Part shown: piece after piece, positions 25,701 through 34,601 of the stretch
Position numbering within the stretch: position 1 is the first letter of the stretch
How the letters are laid out: each line of letters begins with the position of its first letter
From: A37T11 sp964546645
GTDB taxonomy: Bacteria > Bacteroidota > Bacteroidia > Sphingobacteriales > Sphingobacteriaceae
Length of the DNA: 64,000 nt
Assembly (NCBI GenBank): GCA_964546645.1
Contig: CAZJKM010000003.1
Coordinates: forward strand, 6,729-70,728
Direction: 5' to 3'
Notes under the pieces: model-generated
Told to the model about the DNA's origin: nothing
Databases searched by the model: none
What the model saw: the letters and a program-made list of their open reading frames with translations, nothing else
Position numbers and translations under genes: made by a program

Positions 25701-25983
25701 CTTTTTGCAGAATGTAGCATACGTACGGCTGAAAAGCCTGCAGGTAGACTATGCGTTCAGTAACCGGATTTGCTCAAAACTGGGTATGCAGATGTTCCGT
25801 GTTTATGTCTCAGGGGAAAACCTGTTTACATGGTCTCCCATGTATAGGATTACAAAAAACTTCGATCCGGAGGTGATTGAAGCGGGTGATACCGATTTCC
25901 GCTCGACCGCGGGGACAGATGGGGATGGTTATGGATATCCTATGCAGAACACGTATACACTGGGAATAAATATCACTTTTTAA
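22750..25983 (+). CDS. SusC/RagA-type TonB-dependent outer-membrane transporter
   Basis: A 1077-residue importer that works with a SusD lipoprotein lid. A signal peptide (MRRKIYCLFMFMVLSASVAFGQ) is followed by a carboxypeptidase-regulatory-like domain (GGKVTNATGEALQGVSVVVK, about 28-105), a plug domain with the SusC signature region (LDEVIVVGYGTMRKRDLVGAV near 118, LILIDGVEGDMTALNPDDVQ, SILKDASSAAIYGARGAFGV near 205), then a large barrel ending in MQNTYTLGINITF with a terminal Phe. It opens the catabolic locus and its stop abuts the ATG of the SusD gene. The ligand cannot be read from the sequence. Confidence 0.95.
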   Translation: MRRKIYCLFMFMVLSASVAFGQQLNELGGKVTNATGEALQGVSVVVKDKGRQASTSSDGTFSIPVSRGDVLVFSMIGFRMHEEIYQSQQRLSVVLEEVLTDLDEVIVVGYGTMRKRDLVGAVDQIGGEKLANRGNMNIARSLQGQMPGLNISLRDGKPSRGATLNLRGTGSIGAGGGALILIDGVEGDMTALNPDDVQSISILKDASSAAIYGARGAFGVVLITTKNAAVGRPKITYSGGISGHQRLVKMEDNIVDNGLQWTDGWYSAYMEGFDLGTPPAGINNVFKYSTAWYNELVKRDADPTFEKMRVNNAGEYEYFGNTNWFDVIYKNQNISTEHNISMSGGSDQVKFYLSGRYFNQGGIYNAGNEEYKQYNVRAKGQVKLTPQLILDNNTDFARKQIHQPMVMYDRQLLPRMLEHQGYPMTLVKNLDGTWTEAAVYTGWAGFLEGTSYQKNSSLDLRNTTALTYTPLKDELIFKADFTYYYIPGNRTRVENMYDFFTGPSIRKSRNTFSSLENSATANNYITANATANYLPKFNNDDHKLNLLVGWNIEERKTNNIVTYRRGLIYPSKPSFALMDGDFYTVGQSGTEWGYAGALFRANYNYKDRYLAEVSGRYDGSSKFPANQQWGFFPSASVAWRLSEEAFMQPAKSWLNDMKIRLSAGSLGNGNVDPYLYLPTMTIPRSSLIIGEGLQTYTYAPATIPESLTWEKSTTYDVGLDLTFLNNRLLFIGDYYERYTTDMFTVGPTVPAVFGAAVPRGNNADLKTKGWELSLEWKDNHVVSGKPFSYAVKGMLWDSRSWVTKFNNPTKLLSTYYEGMELGEIWGYRIEGLFRDQEEINAHVDQSRIVVSSSNILKPGDMKFSDLNGDLQITQGDNTVDNPGDRTVIGNELARYQFGFNTNINWNRIGISAFFQGVGKRDWYPEKESAYFWGQYNRPYSYMLQMHTGDNVWTEENQNADAYWPRYRGYLALNANRSMTVVNDRFLQNVAYVRLKSLQVDYAFSNRICSKLGMQMFRVYVSGENLFTWSPMYRITKNFDPEVIEAGDTDFRSTAGTDGDGYGYPMQNTYTLGINITF

Positions 25984-27816
25984 ATGATGGATAAGAAGAC
26001 TTTAATGCGAAAAGCGATGAGAAGAGTTTATATATTGGCAACGAGCGCCTGTGTGCTGGCCTCGCTTGCTTCATGCGAAAAATTCCTGAGCCGTGATCCT
26101 GAAAATCAAATCGGCTCCGTGGAGTTTATGAAAACAGAAAGCGACCTGGCGATATATGCAAATGGCTTTATACAACGGCGTATGCCGGACGAGGAGACAC
26201 TGGCTTGGGGTGACCAGTACAGCGACAATATTGCTACCAGATCGTCTACGACATTCCTCATCGGGAACAACTGGACGGCCGATGAACAGGGTGGTTGGGG
26301 TGCCGGTGCCACCGGTAAGTGGGCTGAACTGCGGGATGCAAATTATTTCCTGGGCAACCTGCCAAAAGCAAAGGAAAATGTTTCTGATGCTACTTACCGT
26401 CATTACGAAGGGGTCGGCCGGTTTTGGAGAGCTTATTTTTACTATAGCATGGTGCAGACTTTCGGGGACGTGCCCTGGTATGATTCAGAGATTGACGTAA
26501 ATAATACAGAACAACTGTATAAACCGCGCGATTCCCGTGCATTTGTAATGGACAAGGTGCTTGAAGATCTCAATTTCGCTGTTCAGAATTGTTCAGACGA
26601 GGCAAAGTATGTCAGGACTTCGACGATGATCAGCCGTTGGGTAGCGCTGGCTTTCAAAGCAAGGGTATGCTTGTTTGAAGGAACGTACAGAAAATACCAC
26701 ACCGATTTGGGTCTGCAGGGCTCGGCGGAAGTTTTCTTACGGGAAGCCGTTAGTGCGGCCGAAGAGCTGATGACCAGAGGGCCGTATGCACTGGTAAATA
26801 GTCCGGCGAACGTAAAAACCCAGTACCGATCATTGTTTACTGCTGAAAACCTGAATGAAACCGAGGTAATCCTGGGTGTGGCTTTTAAGAAAGATGTGCG
26901 GATGCACTCTATTACCTGGAAGCTGTTCTCCGGATCGTTCGGCAACAACTGGTCCTTAACACAGCCTTTCGTAAATCAGTACCTCATGCTGGATGGCAGC
27001 CGGTTTACCGATCAGGCGGATTATGATAAAAAGACATATCAGCAGGTGTTTGAAAACAGGGATTATCGCTTGCAGCAAACGGTAGTGTCACCTGAATATA
27101 CCCGCCGGATCAGTGGGTCAGCAAGAAAAGATGCACCCAACTTCGCATTGACATCTACAGGGTACCAGCCAATAAAATGGGCTATTGACGACGATGTGCA
27201 TGTTGGCCTGGCCACGTCCAATAATTCGGTGCCGATGTTTCGTTTTGCTGAGGTATTGCTGAATTATGCGGAAGCAAAGGCTGAGTTGGGAGAATTTACT
27301 GAAACGGATTGGAACCGGACTATCAGACCATTGAGGGAACGGGCAGGTGTCATTGGGACGGCCCCGGCAAATTACGATCCGTACATGGCTTCGTATTTCC
27401 TGAACCAGACAACTGATAAATGGATCCTCGAGATACGCCGGGAAAGAGGGATTGAACTGGTATTGGAGAACATACGTTACCACGATATTATGCGTTGGAA
27501 GATGGGAGCATTAATTGAGCGGACCTGGCAGGGTATTTATATTCCGCAAAAAGGCACTCCGTATGATCTCAACAATGACGGAGTGTTTGATGTGGCTGTG
27601 GTGGACGCCGAGCCCCCTGCCAATCAACGTGTTCCGGGTGTGGTGTATGTAGTGACCGGTTCCGGATACCGCCTTTCGGAAGGTAACAGTGGCAATCTCG
27701 AGTTTGGTTTTAACCAGGGCAGGCTTTGGCTGGATAAGAAATATCTGCGCCCGGTACCGAGCGCGGCGATCCAGGTTAACCCGGCTTTGCTTCCGCAAAA
27801 TCCGGGATGGGAATAA
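25984..27816 (+). CDS. SusD/RagB-type substrate-binding lipoprotein
   Basis: Surface-exposed binding protein that closes over the SusC channel. The signal peptide and lipobox are visible (VYILATSACVLASLASCEKFLS, with the acylated Cys near residue 31). The typical SusD elements follow: a TPR-rich core, FWRAYFYYSMVQTFGDVPWYDSEI near 145, MFRFAEVLLNYAEAKAELG near 420, and the C-terminal IRRERGIELVLENIRYHDIMRWKMG. At 610 residues it is on the long side of the family. The first ATG directly follows the SusC stop, which fixes the operon; a lipobox is reached equally from ATG codons a few positions later. Confidence 0.95.
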   Translation: MMDKKTLMRKAMRRVYILATSACVLASLASCEKFLSRDPENQIGSVEFMKTESDLAIYANGFIQRRMPDEETLAWGDQYSDNIATRSSTTFLIGNNWTADEQGGWGAGATGKWAELRDANYFLGNLPKAKENVSDATYRHYEGVGRFWRAYFYYSMVQTFGDVPWYDSEIDVNNTEQLYKPRDSRAFVMDKVLEDLNFAVQNCSDEAKYVRTSTMISRWVALAFKARVCLFEGTYRKYHTDLGLQGSAEVFLREAVSAAEELMTRGPYALVNSPANVKTQYRSLFTAENLNETEVILGVAFKKDVRMHSITWKLFSGSFGNNWSLTQPFVNQYLMLDGSRFTDQADYDKKTYQQVFENRDYRLQQTVVSPEYTRRISGSARKDAPNFALTSTGYQPIKWAIDDDVHVGLATSNNSVPMFRFAEVLLNYAEAKAELGEFTETDWNRTIRPLRERAGVIGTAPANYDPYMASYFLNQTTDKWILEIRRERGIELVLENIRYHDIMRWKMGALIERTWQGIYIPQKGTPYDLNNDGVFDVAVVDAEPPANQRVPGVVYVVTGSGYRLSEGNSGNLEFGFNQGRLWLDKKYLRPVPSAAIQVNPALLPQNPGWE

Positions 27817-27857
27817 AAAGAATCACAATTATGACGTCGTTATAAACAGAAAAGAAA

Positions 27858-29129
27858 ATGAAAATTAACGGTATTTTATTGCAGCTGGCAGGTGTGCTTG
27901 GATTGCTTTTGAGCAGTGCCTGTTCAAAGGAAGAGGCACCATTTATCATCAGGGATACGGATATGCTGTCTTTTTCGTATGCAGCCTCCGTAAAAACGTT
28001 TACGGTTTGCACAGATGGTGACTGGAGTGTATCCGCAGATCAAAATGATTGGGTTTCTTTCGAACCTGCTTCAGGACGGGGGGATGGTATCACCCGAGAA
28101 GTGGTTACAGTAAATCTTACCCGGAATCTCGGTTCCGCACGCAGCGGCCGGATTACTATCCTTGCCGCAGGCAGGGAGGTTTTTATTGACGTGACCCAGG
28201 ACGAAGGGTTTATGACATTCGGTAACCTGTCATTGACCCTTCCTTTAGCCCTTGATGAATCTCTGCAGAATGCATTTATTGCTGTACCTTATTTCAAAGG
28301 ACTGACCGGCGAAGGTTTCATGGTTACGGCAACCGTATCCGGACCGGGTGCGGGAGGGATCAATGTGCCCGCTACGACGGTGACATTAACGGAAGAAAAC
28401 GGAACATTCTATGTACCGATAACCGGTACGCCCACAACTGAAGGGCAGGTGAACGTTTCGTTGTCCATGCTTGGACTGACTGCAGGGTTACAGTCAGCGG
28501 TTATCCGTTCATCGAATAACGACCCGGCGGGAACCGTTTATCTTGAACAGCGCTTTGACCTGCTCACGCTTGGCGGGGATCACGTCGGCAAAGCGGCCGG
28601 CATCCATCTGGTTGGTGCCTGGCCTACTGTGGATGGAAGAAGGGTCCTGCCACCAAATCCTGTATTTGAAACCAGCGGAACGGCTAATACAGATGGTACG
28701 GGAGATTATTTCAGTACCATGCATGCGTCGTTTGTGGCTGCAAGGGGTCTGGAAGGGTGGACCGGCCTGCGCGTATACGAACGTCCGGGTTATCTGAAAA
28801 TAAGTACGGCTGCCAGTACTGATGGCTACATTGCGCTGCCACCGCTGGCAGCGATTGCAGGTGTGGTGGACGTGAAGGTCACCTTTAAGGCGGCCAGATG
28901 GAGTGAAAATGCCAGCAACGATGCCAATGCAAAATTAATTATCGGGATACTGAATGCCGGTACGTCAACCAGCGTGGGCCCTGAGATTTCACTGATTCCG
29001 ACATGGGAAGATAAGGAGTTTATTGTGCGCGGTGCAACGGCGGAGACGGTGATACAGTTTAAAGCAAAAGCTACGGGGAACAATCGTTTTATGGTTGATG
29101 ACATTGTGGTTTCAAAAATAATTGATTAG
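27858..29129 (+). CDS. BACON-domain surface lipoprotein
   Basis: A 423-residue lipoprotein with signal MKINGILLQLAGVLGLLLSSAC and a Cys near residue 22. The region at about 38-120 (SFSYAASVKTFTVCTDGDWSVSADQNDWVSFEPASG, then GRITILAAGREVFIDVTQ) matches the BACON domain, a beta-sandwich associated with glycan-binding and attachment in Bacteroidota. The second half has beta-rich repeats and a possible jelly-roll (GSKxR-like AETVIQFKAKATGNNRFMVDDIVV). It holds the SusE/SusF position after SusCD, so it is probably a surface binding protein. A strong terminator-like hairpin follows the gene. The exact domain of the second half is not identified. Confidence 0.8.
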   Translation: MKINGILLQLAGVLGLLLSSACSKEEAPFIIRDTDMLSFSYAASVKTFTVCTDGDWSVSADQNDWVSFEPASGRGDGITREVVTVNLTRNLGSARSGRITILAAGREVFIDVTQDEGFMTFGNLSLTLPLALDESLQNAFIAVPYFKGLTGEGFMVTATVSGPGAGGINVPATTVTLTEENGTFYVPITGTPTTEGQVNVSLSMLGLTAGLQSAVIRSSNNDPAGTVYLEQRFDLLTLGGDHVGKAAGIHLVGAWPTVDGRRVLPPNPVFETSGTANTDGTGDYFSTMHASFVAARGLEGWTGLRVYERPGYLKISTAASTDGYIALPPLAAIAGVVDVKVTFKAARWSENASNDANAKLIIGILNAGTSTSVGPEISLIPTWEDKEFIVRGATAETVIQFKAKATGNNRFMVDDIVVSKIID

Positions 29130-29151
29130 GAATAGATAATGATAACAGTGA

Positions 29152-29191
29152 AAGCTATGCGCTGGCGTAAAGGCCATGCGCATAGCTTTTT
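29152..29191 (+). terminator. Intrinsic terminator between the BACON gene and the phosphoesterase gene
   Basis: A perfect 11-bp stem (AAGCTATGCGC at 29152-29162 and GCGCATAGCTT at 29178-29188) followed by TTTTT (counting the stem end). It may lower expression of the genes downstream relative to susCD, or act as partial attenuation. It also shows that an ATG at 29139 is not the phosphoesterase start. Confidence 0.8.
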
Positions 29192-29207
29192 CAGCAAAAG
29201 GGTTAAT

Positions 29208-30779
29208 ATGATGTATGCTGAATTGATGAAATACAGAAAGATGTTCCGTCCTTTTTGGGTAAGATGTGGCTTGTTGGTTGTAGCAGGGTTGTTGGCTCAG
29301 TGTGGTAACAAGCAGGCGGGGCCCGGAAATGAAGGTCCGGAGAAGCCTGATGTGGAAATTACGCCCGATCCGGGAAAGGATTTGTACGGAATATTGCTGG
29401 ATGGCGATCAGAAACCAGTCAAAGGTGTGGTAGTGAGTGACGGTTATACCGCGGTGGTGACGGATGATAGGGGTATTTATCAGTTAACCAGAAACAAGAA
29501 TGCCCGGTTCGTTTTCTATTCAACGCCGGCCGACTATGAGATTACAGTCGAATCTCCATCCAGGAATATCCCTGCTTTCTATAAGCAGATAGATGGCGCC
29601 GGGCTTGGGAAAATCAGGCAGGATTTCCGGCTTAAAAAAATGAATTCAGTTGAAAATCATTTTACCCTGATCTGTATTGGTGATCCGCAGGTGACCAGCC
29701 AGGCCGAGATCACCCGTTATCAGAATGAGACAGTCAAGGATATCAATGTAACATTGGGGACGTTATCGACCCCCGTATACGGATTATCAATGGGTGATGT
29801 GGTCGGAGATAAGATGGACCTGTTGAATACCATGAAAAATGTACTCGGCAGCACTTCTATGCCGACATTTACTACGATTGGTAATCATGATAAGCATTCC
29901 TCCTCCTCTGCGCCAAAAACAGGAGACCTGTTCAGCACGATATATGGTCCGCTGAACTATTCCTTCAACAGAGGGCAAGTGCATTTTATCTGTCTGGACA
30001 ACGTGCTCTTTACGGATAATTCCAGCTACGGAGGCTCTTTTAGTAACGATCAGATCACCTGGTTGGAGCAGGATTTGAGTTATGTTCCCAAAGACAAGAT
30101 GGTCATTTTGTATTATCATATCCCAATACGGGGAGCCAATATGAACAATAAAGCCAAGTTGTTAAAATTGTTTGAAGGGTACCGGGAAGTTCATTTTATG
30201 AGCGGGCACACGCATTACAATCAGAATTATATACATGCAGGCACCCCTTCTATATATGAACATGTACACGCAGCCGCCTGCGGAGCCTGGTGGCGGTCTA
30301 CCATAAACGGGGATGGGACACCAAACGGGTATGCGGTGTATGATATTCAGGGGAATACCATTAAAAACTGGTATTATAAATCAACCAATTACAGCCGTGA
30401 TTTCCAATTGAGACTGCATTGGGGAGACGCTTCTTTCGGGGGTCAATACGGATATTTTACCTATGCACAACCTGGCAATACACTGGTGGCAAACGTATGG
30501 AATGCAGATGAGGCGTGGAAAGTGGAGGTTTATGAAAATAATGTGAAGACCGGGGAGATGCTGCCTGCAGCGGTGAACCGGGACGCCTGGGCGAAGGGGT
30601 ATCATATTGGGGTTCTGAACAGAAATCCGGATAATTACAACCCGTTGACGACACATCTGTATACGTATAAAGTACAGAACCCGGCGGCGAACATACGGGT
30701 AGTGGCGACCGACAGGTTCGGGAAGACTTATGAGCAGACAGAGATTATACAGGATTTCAGGACAGCTATTTCCTATTAA
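29208..30779 (+). CDS. Secreted calcineurin-like phosphoesterase lipoprotein
   Basis: Binuclear-metal phosphoesterase exported to the periplasm or outer membrane. After the signal and lipobox (GLLVVAGLLAQC) is a short beta-domain (DLYGILLDGDQKPVKGVVVSD), then the catalytic domain with all metal motifs: ICIGDPQ, GLSMGDVVGD, TIGNHDKH and FMSGHTHYN. The final ~130 residues form a C-terminal beta domain, as in the family 'calcineurin-like phosphoesterase C-terminal domain-containing'. The frame opens at 29139 but that part overlaps the terminator hairpin, so I start at 29208 (AAAAGGG lies upstream); 29226 is an alternative. It probably cleaves phosphomono- or diesters outside the cytosol for this locus. 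Confidence 0.88.
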   Translation: MMYAELMKYRKMFRPFWVRCGLLVVAGLLAQCGNKQAGPGNEGPEKPDVEITPDPGKDLYGILLDGDQKPVKGVVVSDGYTAVVTDDRGIYQLTRNKNARFVFYSTPADYEITVESPSRNIPAFYKQIDGAGLGKIRQDFRLKKMNSVENHFTLICIGDPQVTSQAEITRYQNETVKDINVTLGTLSTPVYGLSMGDVVGDKMDLLNTMKNVLGSTSMPTFTTIGNHDKHSSSSAPKTGDLFSTIYGPLNYSFNRGQVHFICLDNVLFTDNSSYGGSFSNDQITWLEQDLSYVPKDKMVILYYHIPIRGANMNNKAKLLKLFEGYREVHFMSGHTHYNQNYIHAGTPSIYEHVHAAACGAWWRSTINGDGTPNGYAVYDIQGNTIKNWYYKSTNYSRDFQLRLHWGDASFGGQYGYFTYAQPGNTLVANVWNADEAWKVEVYENNVKTGEMLPAAVNRDAWAKGYHIGVLNRNPDNYNPLTTHLYTYKVQNPAANIRVVATDRFGKTYEQTEIIQDFRTAISY

Positions 30780-30908
30780 ACATTTATTAATGGAACTTTG
30801 GGGTACGGATGTTATCTCGCGGAGCACGATTTTTGCAGGGAATTCGGATACGAGCCGGATCGCCACGCCCGGGAGAAAACCTCATTGCTATTGAATATTT
30901 AGGGGATT

Positions 30909-32144
30909 ATGATACCTGAAAAAAGAAGATGGTTGATTGTGGCAGTTGTTTTCCTGGCAATTGTGTTTAACTATGTGGATCGCCAGATTGTCTCCATACT
31001 AAAACCAACGCTGAAAGCGGCTTTTGATCTCGGAGACGATGGCTACGCGTGGATCGTTAATATTTTTACCATTTGCTATGCGACCATGTATCCCGTAGCC
31101 GGGTGGCTCGTTGACCGCTTTGGGGCTGGAAAAGTTATGCTTTTCGGCATCATTGGCTGGTCGTTGGCCTGTATCGGGGGCGGCATTTCGAAAACAGTCG
31201 GGCAGTTTGGTTTTTTCAGAGGTTTACTGGGTATGGCCGAGCCTACTAATTTTCCGGCACAACTGAAAGTGGTAACTATCTGGTTTCCGGGGAAGCTGCG
31301 GGCTACGGCCAACAGTCTTTGTGTGGCCGGTAGCTCCATCGGCGCCATCATTGCACCACCGCTCGTTGCCTGGCTGGCAATTACCTACGACTGGCATACG
31401 GTGTTTTGGGTTTGTGGAGTTGCGGGACTGGTAATAGCGGGTCTCTGGGCACTGGTGTATCGCAACCCGCCGGAGCATATTGCTGCTGAAGCCAGCGCCG
31501 ATACAGCGGATAGCCAACGCGGATTTACATGGGGGCAATTGTGGTCAACCAGAAGTTTGTGGGGAATCTTACTGATACGGTTTATCAGTGATCCGGTTTG
31601 GTATTTCTGTCTGTTCTGGTTACCCGGATATTTGCAGGAGGAGTCTGGATTGACCCTGGCACAGGTAGGTATGTTCGGATGGATCCCGTTTCTTGTGGCG
31701 GACTTCGGCGGCATAGGCACTTCTGCGTTGTCCGATAAGTTAGTGAGGAAAGGTATGGATCCCTTGCGTGCACGTAAAATGATCCTGAGTTGTACCGCCG
31801 TGTTCGGGTTGCTTTGTATGGTAACACCGTATTTGTCCGGCGCAGGCAGTACATTGTTTGTTTTCAGCGTTGTTGCAGCAGTGTGCATCAGCTGGTTGTT
31901 CATCGTAAGTGTAGTGGTGGCCGAATCGTTCCCCGTTAAAAACGTGGCCAGTGTGCTGGGTATAGCCGGAGGGTGTGGGGCGCTTGGGGCAGTGCTGTTC
32001 AACTACTTTGTCGGGCAGTTTATCGGGACGGTCGGGTCGGATAAGATCTTTATAGCAATGGCTTTTTTGCACCCGATCGCAGCAGTAATATTATGGACCA
32101 TGATAAGGCCTGAAAGGCCAAAACAAAAGAAGATGATAGTATAA
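30909..32144 (+). CDS. MFS transporter of the hexuronate/aldonate (ACS) type
   Basis: A 411-residue inner-membrane carrier with about 12 hydrophobic segments. The N-terminus MIPEKRRWLIVAVVFLAIVFNYVDRQIVSIL and the following WIVNIFTICYATMYPVAGWLVDRFG resemble ExuT and galactonate/glucarate carriers of the anion:cation symporter group, as does GMAEPTNFPAQLKVVTIWFP with the acidic residue in TM4. It would bring an organic acid or sugar acid into the cytosol by proton symport. It stands 13 bases before the FAD oxidoreductase gene and after the phosphoesterase. The substrate is unknown; an acidic breakdown product of the locus substrate is a reasonable inference. Confidence 0.88.
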   Translation: MIPEKRRWLIVAVVFLAIVFNYVDRQIVSILKPTLKAAFDLGDDGYAWIVNIFTICYATMYPVAGWLVDRFGAGKVMLFGIIGWSLACIGGGISKTVGQFGFFRGLLGMAEPTNFPAQLKVVTIWFPGKLRATANSLCVAGSSIGAIIAPPLVAWLAITYDWHTVFWVCGVAGLVIAGLWALVYRNPPEHIAAEASADTADSQRGFTWGQLWSTRSLWGILLIRFISDPVWYFCLFWLPGYLQEESGLTLAQVGMFGWIPFLVADFGGIGTSALSDKLVRKGMDPLRARKMILSCTAVFGLLCMVTPYLSGAGSTLFVFSVVAAVCISWLFIVSVVVAESFPVKNVASVLGIAGGCGALGAVLFNYFVGQFIGTVGSDKIFIAMAFLHPIAAVILWTMIRPERPKQKKMIV

Positions 32145-32157
32145 GGAAATAAGTAGC

Positions 32158-33549
32158 ATGAGAACGATCAGAGAAGAAGCGAAGGCATTGCCTGTCCGGA
32201 AAGAGACAGATGTGTTGGTGGTAGGTGGCGGTCCGTCAGGACTGATAGCCGCACAGGCGGCAGCGGAAGACGGACTATCCGTTACGCTGGTTGAAAGCAG
32301 GAGTTTTGTAGGGGGAAATATGACCATCGGCCTTCCCATATTGGGGTTTTTGGGCCAGAAGGGGAACCAGATTATAAAAGGACTGCCGCAGCAATTTATT
32401 AACCGGCTTAAGAAAATGGATGCAGCCAGTGAGCACCGTCCTTGTCCGCTGCATATGAGTTTAACGCTGGTGGAGCCGGAAGCGGTTAAGACGGCCGGCC
32501 TGGAGATGTTGGTGCAAAGCAACGTGGATGTGTTGTTCTACGCTTTTTTTGCCGGTGTGGTGATGGATGGCGACGAGTTGAAAGGGGCTATTATTGAAAG
32601 CAAGGCAGGCAGGGAAGTTATTTTGGCGAAGGTGGTGATCGATTGCAGCGGGGATGCGGATGTGGCTTTTAAAGCGGGCGTACCCTGCGAATACGGGAAC
32701 GAACACGGCGGTGTACAGCCACCGACACTTATGTTCTGCCTGGGCGGTGTGGATACGGAAAAGCTGCGGCTTAGTATCGCCGAAGAGCCCCGTACCTATT
32801 TGACTGACTTTATCCCGGCGGAATATTTCGGCCAGAATAACCAGTTTATCGTGGTAGGACTGAGAAGCCTGGTGCAGCAGGCGCAACAGGATGGTATTGA
32901 TATTCCGGTGGAACGGACCATTCTGATTACCGGCTTACGGAAAGGGGAAATATGGGTAAACATGAGCCGGGTGAATGGAGTGAACGGGACAGATCCCGCC
33001 AGTCTGACCTATGGTGAGATAGAGGGACGTAAGCAGATTCAGGGGATACAACGGTATCTGATCGAATATGTACCCGGCTTTAAAGATGCGTATTTTCTGA
33101 AAACAGCACCGTTTTTAGGCATCCGTGAAACCAGAAGAATTATAGGGCATTATGTGATGAACCAGGAGGATGTGTTAGGCTGTGCTCATTTTGATGACGC
33201 AGTGGCTGTCGCCAGTTACCCCCTGGATATCCATCATCCGGAAGGGGGTGGGTGCACCCTGACCTGGTGCGGCGACTGTTACGACATTCCCTATCGTTCC
33301 CTGGTGCCGCTGAACGTTAAAAATCTGCTGGTGGCAGGGCGCTGTATATCCACTACACACGAAGCAATGTCAGCGATACGCGTGATGGCGCCCTGTATGG
33401 CAATGGGCGAGGCAGCCGGGCGTGCCGCCAAAATAGCGGTAAGGGCGGGGATTACTCCGGGTGAGATCGATGTAAAGCAACTGCAGCAGGAACTCAGGGA
33501 CAGCGGGGCCTACTTGCGTAAGCACGAAGAGGCTGGTGTACAAAACTAA
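32158..33549 (+). CDS. FAD-dependent oxidoreductase (FAD_oxidored family)
   Basis: A 463-residue cytosolic flavoprotein. The dinucleotide fold is at residues 19-48 (TDVLVVGGGPSGLIAAQAAA, then VTLVESRSFVGGNM); a second FAD contact is VVIDCSGDADVAFKAGVPCEYG near 170, and the C-terminal FAD segment is LLVAGRCISTTHEAMSAIRVMAPCMAMGEAAG. This arrangement matches the PF12831 group, often found in carbohydrate loci, where members are annotated only as FAD-dependent oxidoreductases. It has no signal peptide. It lies between the aldonate-type carrier and the EEP hydrolase in one strand block, so it may oxidise a hydroxyl of the imported compound; this is inference. Confidence 0.85.
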   Translation: MRTIREEAKALPVRKETDVLVVGGGPSGLIAAQAAAEDGLSVTLVESRSFVGGNMTIGLPILGFLGQKGNQIIKGLPQQFINRLKKMDAASEHRPCPLHMSLTLVEPEAVKTAGLEMLVQSNVDVLFYAFFAGVVMDGDELKGAIIESKAGREVILAKVVIDCSGDADVAFKAGVPCEYGNEHGGVQPPTLMFCLGGVDTEKLRLSIAEEPRTYLTDFIPAEYFGQNNQFIVVGLRSLVQQAQQDGIDIPVERTILITGLRKGEIWVNMSRVNGVNGTDPASLTYGEIEGRKQIQGIQRYLIEYVPGFKDAYFLKTAPFLGIRETRRIIGHYVMNQEDVLGCAHFDDAVAVASYPLDIHHPEGGGCTLTWCGDCYDIPYRSLVPLNVKNLLVAGRCISTTHEAMSAIRVMAPCMAMGEAAGRAAKIAVRAGITPGEIDVKQLQQELRDSGAYLRKHEEAGVQN

Positions 33550-33558
33550 CCGATACAA

Positions 33559-34476
33559 ATGGATAGATTAAACAGAAGAAACTTTATCCGGCATGCATCG
33601 CTATTGGCCGGGATTCCTTTGCTGGCCCCGGAATTGCTGCTTGGAGGGAATGAAGCGAACAGGCAAACCCATCGTCTGCTCACCTGTAACATCCGGGTGG
33701 ATTTGCCGGAAGATACTGAAAAAGGATTCGGCTGGCAGGCCCGGAAGGACATATGTGCCACAATTATTTCCAATCAAAAGCCAGATATCATTTGTCTCCA
33801 GGAGGTACTTAAAGGGCAGATGAATGACCTGAAAAAGGCACTTCCCGGATTTGCAGCGGTAGGTTTTGACGGCCCGGAGATGGATGCCAATCCGGTTGGG
33901 TATCATGGTATCGCTAAAAACCCGGTGATGTTTTCAAAAAAGAGGTATGAACTGTTGCATGCCGGTACGTTTTGGCTGTCCGAAACACCGCTGCAAGCCG
34001 GTAGTATCTCCTGGAGTTCCGCACGGGCAAGACATGCAAACTGGATACGGCTGAAAGATCGTAAAACGGGTACGGATTTCCGTGTTATCAACGTGCACCT
34101 CGACCATAAGAGCCAGGAAGCGCGTGAAAAGCAGATACAGCTGTTGCTGGAAGAGGCGTCGCAATACCCGGCAGCTTTTCCTCAGGTGCTGGCGGGGGAT
34201 ATGAATGCGCATGCCGGTAACCCGGTTTATGGGATCATCCGGTCGGCGGCATGGACAGATACCTATACGGCTGTTCACGGGGAACAGGAACCGGGACACA
34301 CCGTTCATCTTTTTCAGGGCGATCAGTATGAAAAGAAAGATAAAGGACGTAAAATAGATTTTATCTTTTCGAAGGGGAACGCTGCTGCCGTAGCGGCAAA
34401 AGTTATAAAGGATTCAGTCAACGGGATTTATCCGAGTGATCATTATTTTGTTTCCGCAGATGTCCGGTTTCATTAA
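33559..34476 (+). CDS. Exported endonuclease/exonuclease/phosphatase (EEP) family hydrolase
   Basis: A 305-residue EEP-fold enzyme. The N-terminus MDRLNRRNFIRHASLLAGIPLL has a twin-arginine pattern (R-R-N-F-I-R) followed by a hydrophobic stretch, indicating Tat export. The catalytic motifs are present: ICLQEVLKG with the metal Glu near residue 82, INVHLDHKS near 178, LAGDMNAHAGNP near 215, and the catalytic SDHYFVSADV at the C-terminus. Family members cleave phosphodiester bonds in nucleic acids, sphingomyelin or inositol phosphates. Because it is encoded inside a carbohydrate-type locus and exported, a small phosphodiester is more likely than DNA. It ends the first transcription block. Confidence 0.88.
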   Translation: MDRLNRRNFIRHASLLAGIPLLAPELLLGGNEANRQTHRLLTCNIRVDLPEDTEKGFGWQARKDICATIISNQKPDIICLQEVLKGQMNDLKKALPGFAAVGFDGPEMDANPVGYHGIAKNPVMFSKKRYELLHAGTFWLSETPLQAGSISWSSARARHANWIRLKDRKTGTDFRVINVHLDHKSQEAREKQIQLLLEEASQYPAAFPQVLAGDMNAHAGNPVYGIIRSAAWTDTYTAVHGEQEPGHTVHLFQGDQYEKKDKGRKIDFIFSKGNAAAVAAKVIKDSVNGIYPSDHYFVSADVRFH

Positions 34477-34553
34477 TGGATAACCGGTGTTGGCATGTAG
34501 TCCGGCCGGAGTTATAAATTTATTTTATTTTATTAATAAAAATTAAAATTTAT

Positions 34554-34561
34554 TACTTTTG
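34554..34561 (+). promoter_or_regulatory. -7 element (TACTTTTG) starting the second block of the locus
   Basis: TACTTTTG in an AT-rich 125-base spacer, 40 bases before the MFS gene start. A clear -33 TTTG is missing. It suggests that the kinase/dehydrogenase half of the locus has its own transcription start. Confidence 0.45.
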
Positions 34562-34601
34562 CACTCAGTTGGGACTAAAATTTAACTAAAATAAACCTTT
34601 G

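Noticed and set aside
34477..34601. DeoR operator at the second block of the catabolic locus
   Set aside because: The TTTGCT-TTAACGGC pattern is not present in this spacer; only a -7 element is.
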